Shown here: positions 1-5,541 of the stretch, in pieces
How the letters are laid out: each line of letters begins with the position of its first letter
Position numbering within the stretch: position 1 is the first letter of the stretch
From: JAJKIP01 sp040509055
GTDB lineage: Bacteria > Bacteroidota > Bacteroidia > Chitinophagales > Chitinophagaceae
Assembly: GCA_040509055.1 (NCBI GenBank)
Contig: JBEVLT010000066.1
Location: 1-11,089, forward strand
Length of the DNA stretch: 11,089 nucleotides
Reading direction: 5' to 3'
The notes under the pieces: model-generated
Told to the model about the DNA's origin: nothing
Database searches by the model: none
The model's input: only the letters and a program-made list of their open reading frames with translations
Made by a program: the position numbers and the translations under genes

Positions 1-231
1 AATAATTATACGGTATCATTGAAGGAACTGATCGCCGCCATCGAAGAAACGGTGGGAAAAAAAGCCCTGATCGAATACCTGCCGGACCAGCCCGGTGATG
101 TGCCAAGGACCTTTGCAGATATTACCAAAGCAAAGCGGTTGCTGCAATACAATCCCCAAACAAAGCTCAGGGAAGGCCTGGCGAAATTCTATGAATGGTT
201 TACGCTGAACAGCGAGCTGCTGTTGCGATAA
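1..231 (+). CDS. C-terminal end of an NAD-dependent UDP-sugar epimerase (UDP-glucuronate 4-epimerase type)
   Basis: The reading frame is open from the first base and ends in TAA at 229-231, so only the last 76 residues of a gene beginning outside the window are present. The tail carries the pattern seen at the C-terminus of short-chain dehydrogenase-type nucleotide-sugar epimerases: a PGDVPRTFADITKA stretch, then a Leu-x-Tyr-x-Pro-x-Thr motif and an EGL..F..W ending. It most resembles UDP-glucuronate 4-epimerases, which make UDP-galacturonate for surface polysaccharides. The Rossmann fold and the catalytic Tyr-x3-Lys lie outside, so substrate specificity cannot be judged; a UDP-glucose 4-epimerase or dTDP-glucose dehydratase-like enzyme remains possible. 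Its stop codon directly abuts the stop of the convergent glycosyltransferase, and a sugar-nucleotide enzyme beside a glycosyltransferase suggests envelope glycan work. Confidence 0.82.
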   Translation, partial: NNYTVSLKELIAAIEETVGKKALIEYLPDQPGDVPRTFADITKAKRLLQYNPQTKLREGLAKFYEWFTLNSELLLR

Positions 232-1200
232 TTATACCGTAATGTCTGTAGCAGCAGGCTGCTCCTGCCTGGCCTGGTATACGCGGCGAACGGTATACGT
301 CTTTTTATTCTGCGATTCAAAATAAGTACGCACGTTGATATCGGCAATGATACCAATGGTGATCAGCTGGATGCCGCCGAGCAGCAGGATCAATCCCAGT
401 ATCAGCAGCGGCCGGTTCCAGATATCATGCCCCAGCAGCTTGACCACCAGCAGGTACAGGTTGATAAGGATACCAAGCCCCAGGCTGATGAAGCCCATGG
501 TGCCGAACAGGTGCATGGGCTTTTGCAGGTATTTGCGGAAAAACACCATCAGGATCAGGTCGGCCATCACCTTGAACGTTCGGTTGATGCCGTATTTGCT
601 TTTGCCAAACTGCCGCGGGTGATGCTTTACATCCACCTGGGTGATGCGGGCGCCCTGCAGCTTGGCCAGCACGGGGATAAAGCGATGCAGTTCGCCATAC
701 AGGCCCAGTTCTTCCGCGATCTCGCGTTTGAACAGCTTCAATGTGCAGCCATAATCTTTGAAATGCACCTGTGTCATCCGCCGGATCAGTGCATTGGCAA
801 TGCGGCTCGGGATCTTGCGGAGGAACATACCATCTTTCCGGTTCTTCCGGTTGCCGGCTACCACGTCCCAATCCTCGCGTTTCAGCAGGTCCAGCATAGC
901 CGGGATATCGGTGGGGTCGTTTTGCAGGTCGCCATCCAGCAGCGCGATGTACCGGCCGCGGGAATGATCGATGCCTGCCGTCATGGCCGTGCTCTGGCCA
1001 TAGTTTTTGCGCAGCTCCACCAGCATGGTCCGGTCGTCGGAATTGTTGAGTATTTCCTGTCTGGTCCGGTCGGTAGATCCGTCATCTACCAGCACCACTT
1101 CGTAGTCGATGTCCTGCAGCGCCGAGCGGATCGCCTGCAGCAGCGGCCGGATATTCTCTTCTTCGTTCATGACGGTGACAACGACGGATAATTCTTTCAT
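232..1200 (-). CDS. Membrane-anchored family 2 glycosyltransferase (DPM1/GtrB/ArnC-like)
   Basis: This 322-residue protein has a GT-A fold glycosyltransferase 2 domain followed by two membrane helices. The N-terminus reads as the usual beta strand with a VxNEEENI motif (about 9-17), the nucleotide-binding Asp pair is in VDDGSTD (38-44), and the metal-binding DxD-type motif is DGDLQ (89-93). An HRFIP motif at 172-176 and an RQFGKSKYG stretch (196-204) are typical of polyprenyl-phosphate sugar transferases. Hydrophobic segments at about 231-255 and 264-288 would anchor it in the inner membrane. By family it should move a sugar from a nucleotide donor to undecaprenyl phosphate; the sugar is not predictable. 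ATG at 1200 is chosen because the family motif begins within a few residues and a candidate promoter lies just upstream. There is no Shine-Dalgarno site. It converges with the epimerase with no spacer. Confidence 0.93.
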   Translation of the reverse strand: MKELSVVVTVMNEEENIRPLLQAIRSALQDIDYEVVLVDDGSTDRTRQEILNNSDDRTMLVELRKNYGQSTAMTAGIDHSRGRYIALLDGDLQNDPTDIPAMLDLLKREDWDVVAGNRKNRKDGMFLRKIPSRIANALIRRMTQVHFKDYGCTLKLFKREIAEELGLYGELHRFIPVLAKLQGARITQVDVKHHPRQFGKSKYGINRTFKVMADLILMVFFRKYLQKPMHLFGTMGFISLGLGILINLYLLVVKLLGHDIWNRPLLILGLILLLGGIQLITIGIIADINVRTYFESQNKKTYTVRRVYQARQEQPAATDITV

Positions 1201-1216
1201 GTGCGGCAGATTGGCG

Positions 1217-1243
1217 CAAAGGTACGCTTATAGGAATATACAA
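1217..1243 (-). promoter_or_regulatory. Candidate Bacteroidota-type promoter for the glycosyltransferase gene
   Basis: Read on the minus strand, TACCTTTG (plus 1217-1224) matches the Bacteroidota -7 consensus TAnnTTTG, and a TTG (1241-1243) lies 16 bases upstream, slightly short of the usual spacing. Transcription would begin only about 10 bases before the ATG at 1200, so the leader would be very short. The upstream box sits at the foot of the hairpin that ends the preceding hom gene. Confidence 0.5.
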
Positions 1244-1290
1244 GCGAAAGCCGTGCAGCCATACTGGTGAGTTGGCTGCACGGCTTGCTT
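1242..1290 (-). terminator. Hairpin after hom, probable intrinsic terminator
   Basis: A perfect 13-base inverted repeat (1248-1260 with 1274-1286) is separated by a 13-base loop. Past a two-base bulge (1246-1247), 1242-1245 can pair with 1287-1290. The stem is GC-rich and begins 13 bases past the hom stop codon on the minus strand. The following U run is weak (UUUCGCUU), so it may stabilise the 3' end or act both ways as well as terminate. Confidence 0.62.
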
Positions 1291-1303
1291 ATGCGGCGGT
1301 TGA

Positions 1304-2560
1304 TTAAACGATACCGGCCAGTTCCAGGCTTCGTTTGCGCAGCTTCCGGATCTCCACGTCTTCGATCACCGGGTCGGCGGCCAGGATCAGCGACGTGTTG
1401 TTCTCCTTCCACCAGCTTTGGTTTTTCAGCTCGGAAAAGGACACTACGCCAACCAGGTATTTGCGGTCCTGCTGCGCATGCCATTCTTCGATCCATTCAA
1501 AACGATCGCGGGGAATGAACTGCCAGTCGTCGAAACTGACATAGACGCGCAGGAAGATATCATCGCTCAGTTCGTGTGGCGTATGGTGATACAATTTCTT
1601 GTACTCGTACTTGTACTGGTAACGGAGCGCGGAAATATCGCTCAGCACTGCAGAGGCGGTGGGGAAGCTGCCGGCTCCCTTGCCGTAAAAGAATTGCTTG
1701 TCGGCAAAGCCGCTTTCGATCACCACGCCATTGTATTCGTTCTTGACAAAGGCAAGGTGATCGTCCTGGTTGACGAATTGAGGCAGCACGAAGGCAGCCA
1801 CTTTACCGGTTTTCAGCTTTTGTGCCTGGGCTACCAGCCTGATCTGCTGGTGGCGCGACCGCGCTACAGCTGCATCTTCGCCCCGGATGTTTTGTATGCC
1901 GGTAAACAGGATATCGTCCGGCGATGCGAGAATCCCGTAGGCATGCGTCAGCAGGAAGGCCCATTTATTTACGGCATCGTAGCCTTCTACGTCCAGTTTG
2001 GGATTGCTCTCGGCAAAGCCAAGCTGCTGCGCCTGTATCAACGCCTGCCGGAAATCAAGCCCTTCTTCAAACATCTTGGTCAGGATGAAATTGGTAGACC
2101 CGTTCACGATCGCTTTGATCGAGTGCAGCAGGTCGTTGTCGTAATATTCTTCCAGGTTGCGCACTACGGGAATGGACGCACAGGCGGCTGCTTCGTACAG
2201 CAGCGACCGGCCGGTTTGCTGCTGCAGCTCCAGCAGGGCGGGCAGGTGCCCGGCGATCATTTTTTTGCTGGCGCTGACCACGTCTTTACCGTTTTGCAGC
2301 GCGGTGGTTACGATCTGGTAAGCGGCATCCGCATCATCGATCACTTCCACGATCACGTTGATCTCCGGGTCATTGAGCAGCACGTCCTTGTCCGTTGTGA
2401 ACAGGGACGCCGGCGCATTTCGTTTCTTTTCCGGGTTTTTGATACAAACTTTTTTCAATTGTGCGCTGAGAGAAGGCGTTTGCTGCAATACCCTGTACAG
2501 TCCTTCGCCTACCACGCCAAATCCGAACAACCCGATGGTTAGCTGTTTATGTGTTTCCAT
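1304..2560 (-). CDS. hom: Homoserine dehydrogenase, monofunctional
   Basis: Reduces aspartate 4-semialdehyde to homoserine with NAD(P)H, the step feeding methionine and threonine. The 418-residue protein starts with a Rossmann dinucleotide motif GFGVVGEG (13-20). Lys99 in SASKK aligns with the family's invariant TANK lysine. NGSTNFIL (153-160) is the homoserine-site signature, and Glu184, Asp190, Asp195 and Lys199 keep the exact spacing of the yeast enzyme's Glu208, Asp214, Asp219 and Lys223. GKGAGSFPTASAVLSD (293-308) returns to the nucleotide domain. There is no aspartokinase domain, and the last 85 or so residues lack a clear ACT signature. The ATG at 2560 lies 4 bases after the metX stop, so the two are almost certainly cotranscribed and share the SAM riboswitch. 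This points to a copy serving the methionine branch rather than general threonine synthesis (inference). Confidence 0.94.
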   Translation of the reverse strand: METHKQLTIGLFGFGVVGEGLYRVLQQTPSLSAQLKKVCIKNPEKKRNAPASLFTTDKDVLLNDPEINVIVEVIDDADAAYQIVTTALQNGKDVVSASKKMIAGHLPALLELQQQTGRSLLYEAAACASIPVVRNLEEYYDNDLLHSIKAIVNGSTNFILTKMFEEGLDFRQALIQAQQLGFAESNPKLDVEGYDAVNKWAFLLTHAYGILASPDDILFTGIQNIRGEDAAVARSRHQQIRLVAQAQKLKTGKVAAFVLPQFVNQDDHLAFVKNEYNGVVIESGFADKQFFYGKGAGSFPTASAVLSDISALRYQYKYEYKKLYHHTPHELSDDIFLRVYVSFDDWQFIPRDRFEWIEEWHAQQDRKYLVGVVSFSELKNQSWWKENNTSLILAADPVIEDVEIRKLRKRSLELAGIV

Positions 2561-2564
2561 GTTA

Positions 2565-3626
2565 TTATTGATTGACTACTTTTAAATGAATGGATGATTT
2601 GTCTTCGATGAATTGCTTTAGTGCTGCTTCTATTTTTTCGTATTCCAGCAAAAAACCGTCGTGGCCGAAGTCGCTGGCAATGTTCAGCAGTTCCGCATGG
2701 CGGATGGCCCGTTGCAGGTATTCCTGCTCGGCAATGGGGTACAATACATCCGACTGGATGCCGATCACCAGCGTGCGTGCCGTGATCCGCTGCAGTGCTG
2801 CACCGGTGCCGCCCCGGTTGTAGCCTACGTCGTGGCTGTCCATGGCCTGGGTGAGGCGGTAGTAGCATACGGCATTGAACCGGTTCACCAGCTTCAGCCC
2901 CTGGTAGCGCTGGTAATTATCGGAGGCATAGATGGCTTCGTTGCTTAACGGCATAAAGGCTTTGTCGCGTGCCTGCGTGATGCCATACCCGTTGTAATGC
3001 CGGTAGGAGAGCAGGGCAATAGAGCGGGCCGCTGCCAGTCCTTTTTGCCCGGCATCAGGCCTGCGTTCTTCCCAGGTGCTGTCCGCCTCGATGGTCATGC
3101 GCTGCGTGGCATTGAAGGCGATACCCCAGGGAGACAGGGCCGCGTTGGTGGCAATGGGTACAATATGCGTAAACAGTTCCGGCTCTTCAATGGCCCATTC
3201 CAGCAATTGCATGCCGCCGGTGCTGCCGCCCAGCCCGATGAATATTTTTTTAATACCCAGGTGTTCCCTCAGCTGCCGGTAGGCCTTGACCATATCGCGA
3301 ATGGTAAAGACAGGGAAATCGTGGTAATAAGGCTGGCCGGTTTGCGGGTTGGGGCTCAGGGGCGAAATGCTGCCGTAAGGCGAGCCGGGTTTGTTCACGC
3401 AAATGATAAAATACCGGGCGGGATCGAGAAACTTTCCATCGCCCACCAGTCCTGGCCACCACTCCAGCGGGTTGCTGTTGGCGGTCAGGGCATGAAATAT
3501 CCATACCACGTTGTCCCTGGCCGCATTCAGCCTGCCATGCGTGGTATACGCAAGGTGGTATTGCGGCAGGACGGTACCGTTTTCAAGGGCGAAAGCCCCG
3601 TTATGGATGAACAGTTGTGTTGACAT
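2565..3626 (-). CDS. metX: Homoserine O-acetyltransferase
   Basis: Transfers an acetyl group from acetyl-CoA to homoserine, giving O-acetylhomoserine for direct sulfhydrylation to methionine; cytoplasmic alpha/beta hydrolase fold. With ATG at 3626 the protein is 353 residues, normal for MetX. The nucleophile elbow GGSTGGMQ puts the catalytic Ser at 135; the triad is completed by Asp293 (QSDVLYP) and His322 (GHDGF). The substrate region NKPGSPYGS (78-86), TGQPY and DFPVFTIRDMV also fit the family. The frame stays open 39 codons further upstream, but that part would start at a TTG inside the U run of the riboswitch terminator and has no MetX similarity, so I reject it. No Shine-Dalgarno site precedes the start. 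A 115-base leader (3627-3741) separates the terminator from the start codon. Some related enzymes use succinyl-CoA; acyl-donor choice is not settled here. Confidence 0.94.
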   Translation of the reverse strand: MSTQLFIHNGAFALENGTVLPQYHLAYTTHGRLNAARDNVVWIFHALTANSNPLEWWPGLVGDGKFLDPARYFIICVNKPGSPYGSISPLSPNPQTGQPYYHDFPVFTIRDMVKAYRQLREHLGIKKIFIGLGGSTGGMQLLEWAIEEPELFTHIVPIATNAALSPWGIAFNATQRMTIEADSTWEERRPDAGQKGLAAARSIALLSYRHYNGYGITQARDKAFMPLSNEAIYASDNYQRYQGLKLVNRFNAVCYYRLTQAMDSHDVGYNRGGTGAALQRITARTLVIGIQSDVLYPIAEQEYLQRAIRHAELLNIASDFGHDGFLLEYEKIEAALKQFIEDKSSIHLKVVNQ

Positions 3627-3741
3627 GCACGATGCATATAGGCTTCCGGAAAAGCCCGATTGAAAAAATGATAATTGGCGATTACTTACCAGGGAAGTGA
3701 GCGCATTCCGGCAGAGCTGTCTGGCTGCGGCTGCAGTCAAC

Positions 3742-3776
3742 AAAAAAGCTCATCCGATACAATCAGACGAGCTTTT
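3742..3776 (-). terminator. Riboswitch-controlled intrinsic terminator before metX
   Basis: On the minus strand the RNA reads AAAAGCUCGUC, a short loop, then GAUGAGCUUUUUU: a stem of at least seven Watson-Crick pairs plus a G-U pair, ending in a run of six U. It sits 35 bases after the SAM-I aptamer and before metX, the place expected for the expression platform. Bases 3761-3767 in its 5' half (UCUGAUU as RNA) can instead pair with AGUCAGA at 3808-3814, which overlaps the 3' strand of aptamer helix P1, giving a plausible antiterminator. Confidence 0.86.
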
Positions 3777-3811
3777 AAATATGTTGCGAAGATATTTGCG
3801 GCATTGATCTG

Positions 3812-3926
3812 ACTTATCTGCCCCGGCGATCCGCCGGGATGGAGTTGGCACCTTTTCCTGACGCGATGGTCAGGAGAGGTTGTCAAGGCTTCTGTGGGCC
3901 ATTACCCTCAGCCTTTCTTGATAAGT
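3812..3926 (-). promoter_or_regulatory. SAM-I (S-box) riboswitch aptamer controlling metX-hom
   Basis: The minus-strand RNA has the complete SAM-I architecture. Helix P1 pairs ACUUAUC (3926-3920) with GAUAAGU (3818-3812). P2 (AAGGCU with AGCCUU) carries the kink-turn sequence CUGAGGG with ACAGAAG and an inner GGG/CCC helix. P3 is CCUGAC/GUCAGG (3857-3874). P4 is a perfect 7-pair GC-rich stem (3822-3838). The conserved joining segments GACAACC and GGUGCCAA are present. Known SAM-I RNAs bind S-adenosylmethionine and lower expression of methionine genes; here a terminator follows directly, so SAM binding should stabilise P1, free the terminator and shut off metX and hom. Confidence 0.96.
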
Positions 3927-3942
3927 AAAAAAAGAACTGGTG

Positions 3943-3975
3943 CAAAGATAGATGCAGGCGACCGACATTTCCAAA
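3943..3975 (-). promoter_or_regulatory. Bacteroidota-type promoter for the SAM-riboswitch metX-hom unit
   Basis: On the minus strand TATCTTTG (plus 3943-3950) matches the TAnnTTTG -7 element exactly, and TTTG (3972-3975) lies 21 bases upstream as the -33 element. Transcription would begin about 10 bases before aptamer helix P1, which is the right place for a riboswitch transcript. The boxes lie between the SecA-like gene's stop (4033) and the aptamer. Confidence 0.74.
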
Positions 3976-4032
3976 TCTCACCGGTAAAAACTTTCCGGAT
4001 CACGAACAGGCGTTTGTAACGCAGCTATTGAT

Positions 4033-4566
4033 TCAGTGTACCTGGTTATAATCGAACCATTGCGCTGCAGAAGTTGCCGGCGTCTCAGTGGCTATTTTCT
4101 TTTCTATCTTTTCCTGTGCATTGCGGATGGACCGGCTGATCAGGGTATGGCTGACGGATTCTTCCGGCTGCATACCCATCTGCTGCATGGTGTGGATGAG
4201 CCGGTCGCCGCCAAAATTCCGGAAAAGAGGTTCTTCCAGTGCAGAATGCACCGTTATTTCCCGGACCGGCAAACGTCCGAACAGTGCCGTTTCTTTGGAG
4301 CGAAGCGGATAGTGTTCGGCAAACAGAACAGGCCTTCCCTGCAGTTGGGCAGTATGAAAATGATCTGCCAGGAACAGTGATCCGGCAAAATCCTCTTTGC
4401 CATCCGGCAATGACCGGAGCTGCTGCAGGGTAGCGTCGAACCAGCAAAGGACGACAGGTTGCTCTTTTTCCCAGCCCTGTACAATGCCGTTCCATTTAGC
4501 TTGCATTGTCATCCATACAATGTCGGTGACGGTCGTTTCATCCTTCCTGGTAAAAAAGCGGAACAT
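4033..4566 (-). CDS. Small protein with a SecA-like segment but no ATPase motor, function unknown
   Basis: This 177-residue protein is not a full SecA, but residues about 106-157 read like the SecA stretch leading from the second nucleotide-binding domain into the helical scaffold domain. LFRNFGGDRL (114-123) matches LMRxFGSDRI; QQMGMQPEESVSH (128-140) matches xxLGMxxxExIxH; SRSIRNAQEKIE (144-155) matches xKAIxxAQxKVE. The remainder (1-105) contains none of the Walker motifs, DEAD box or preprotein-binding domain of SecA, and I do not recognise it; there is no signal peptide or membrane helix. SecA's next block (NFDIRK and YDDV) is absent; the protein instead ends in an Ala/Thr-rich linker and WFDYNQVH. 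Start ATG 4566 lies about 15 bases after a terminator, so its promoter is unclear. It could be a SecA or translocon partner, or an unrelated family using a borrowed helix pair; the similarity was judged by eye. Confidence 0.72.
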   Translation of the reverse strand: MFRFFTRKDETTVTDIVWMTMQAKWNGIVQGWEKEQPVVLCWFDATLQQLRSLPDGKEDFAGSLFLADHFHTAQLQGRPVLFAEHYPLRSKETALFGRLPVREITVHSALEEPLFRNFGGDRLIHTMQQMGMQPEESVSHTLISRSIRNAQEKIEKKIATETPATSAAQWFDYNQVH

Positions 4567-4580
4567 CCGGTAAATGTAAT

Positions 4581-4611
4581 AAAAAAGGGAAGGTCGCTTT
4601 GCAACCTCCCC
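4581..4611 (-). terminator. Intrinsic terminator after the secreted Lys/Thr-rich protein gene
   Basis: On the minus strand GGGGAGGUUGC, an AAA loop and GCGACCUUCCC form an 11-pair stem (two G-U pairs) followed at once by six U. It lies 33 bases after the stop of the 4645-5325 gene and separates it from the SecA-like gene, whose start is only about 15 bases further on. Confidence 0.84.
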
Positions 4612-4644
4612 TGATCACGATAATCGCTGTGTACAGAAAATGAT

Positions 4645-5325
4645 TTATTGGGCCGGTGTCGTGGTCTGCAGCGCCGTTTCGGGCAACAGCTTGTTGCCAC
4701 TATAGTGTACCGGTTTTACTTTGGTCACCTTTGTTTTCGTCTTCGTGGTGCCGTTCTTTACTTTCGTTTTTGTTTCCGTTTGGTCCACCAGCGGCTGCTG
4801 GTCGGCAGGCAGGAATACGGTAGCAGGATCGGCCTCGTTATAAGCGCAACCGATGCATACATTCAGCAGGTTCGCGTCTTTATCATAGATCACTACGCCT
4901 TCTGCTATTGTTTTCGTGGTTTTATCGTCTCCTGTTTTTTGTTCGGGTATCCGGTAAATGGCGGGCGATTTGCGCAGGTAGGCTTTTATCGTTCCTTCCG
5001 GCAATCCATTGATCCATACAATACCCTTGCTGGTTTCATCAAGGGTTACGGTTACCTGTGAAGTAGCGCCGTCTTTATCGGTCAGTTCATAAGTGCCGAG
5101 CACCGGAAATATTTTTTCAGTCGTCAGCGCTTCCGGCATGGGCTGCATGGCGTATTTGGATTTGTCCCAGTTGTTGTATTTATCATTGGCGGCTTTGTTG
5201 GTCGTTACCACCGGTGTTTCAGGAGTTACCGGTTGCTGGCTGGGCACGGTATCGGTCTGGGCGTTGGCGGTTGCAGTGAACAGGCAAAGAAGGGCTGCAC
5301 CGGCAATTACTGCGGTTTTTTTCAT
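4645..5325 (-). CDS. Exported Lys/Thr-rich protein of unknown function
   Basis: I do not recognise a family. With ATG at 5325 the protein has 226 residues and begins with a clear signal peptide: MKK, a hydrophobic core (about 5-17) and an ANA cleavage motif near 20-22, so it is probably periplasmic or at the outer surface. An upstream in-frame ATG at 5367 would add 14 polar residues before the signal and is rejected. After a Pro/Thr/Val-rich low-complexity stretch (24-43) comes a compact, beta-rich-looking core (about 69-170) with a CIGC dicysteine at 157-160. A strongly basic repeat of Lys-Thr pairs follows (184-204), then a short polar tail. The cysteine pair could be a disulfide or metal site; Cys14 inside the signal does not fit a lipobox. 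An 11-pair terminator follows, so it may be a single-gene unit. I found no convincing promoter upstream. Confidence 0.8.
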   Translation of the reverse strand: MKKTAVIAGAALLCLFTATANAQTDTVPSQQPVTPETPVVTTNKAANDKYNNWDKSKYAMQPMPEALTTEKIFPVLGTYELTDKDGATSQVTVTLDETSKGIVWINGLPEGTIKAYLRKSPAIYRIPEQKTGDDKTTKTIAEGVVIYDKDANLLNVCIGCAYNEADPATVFLPADQQPLVDQTETKTKVKNGTTKTKTKVTKVKPVHYSGNKLLPETALQTTTPAQ

Positions 5326-5529
5326 GGGTCCGTTTTTAAAGGGTTTGAATTTTTTGGTTTCATCCACTCTTGTTAAATATTGTGCCAGAAGCCATTTTTG
5401 GGGAAAACTGGACGAAAAAACAAGCTCGGGTATTGCTAATCAATCAATTCTGTTTTTCGAAGCCAGGCGGCAGGTTTTCTAACTTTTTGCTTGGCTGCTT
5501 GTTTTATCTTCGCCATCCATCCGGAGGCT

Positions 5530-5534
5530 GGAGG
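5530..5534 (+). promoter_or_regulatory. Shine-Dalgarno site deciding the uvrA start
   Basis: GGAGG lies 7 bases before the ATG at 5542. Shine-Dalgarno sites are missing from the other genes here, as is common in Bacteroidota, so this one is notable and favours 5542 over the in-frame TTG at 5491. Further upstream TATCTTCG (5505-5512) is one base off the Bacteroidota -7 box, but no well-spaced -33 box accompanies it. Confidence 0.6.
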
Positions 5535-5541
5535 AAAAACT

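Noticed and set aside
427..1191. Plus-strand open frame (254 codons) opposite the glycosyltransferase
   Set aside because: Antisense shadow of a well-supported gene, His/Gln-rich as such shadows often are.
1418..2542. Long plus-strand open frame (374 codons) opposite hom
   Set aside because: It is the antisense shadow of a strongly supported gene; the translation has no recognisable domain and is caused by codon bias.
3627..3743. Upstream extension of the metX frame to a TTG at 3743
   Set aside because: The start would lie in the U run of the riboswitch terminator and the added 39 residues show no MetX similarity.
4010..4022. Small GCGTT-ACA-AACGC hairpin after the SecA-like gene as a terminator
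   Set aside because: Only five base pairs and no U run follows on the minus strand.
4567..4580. TACATTTA just before the SecA-like gene as a promoter
   Set aside because: It would start transcription at or inside the start codon and no well-spaced -33 box fits; the gene's promoter remains unknown.
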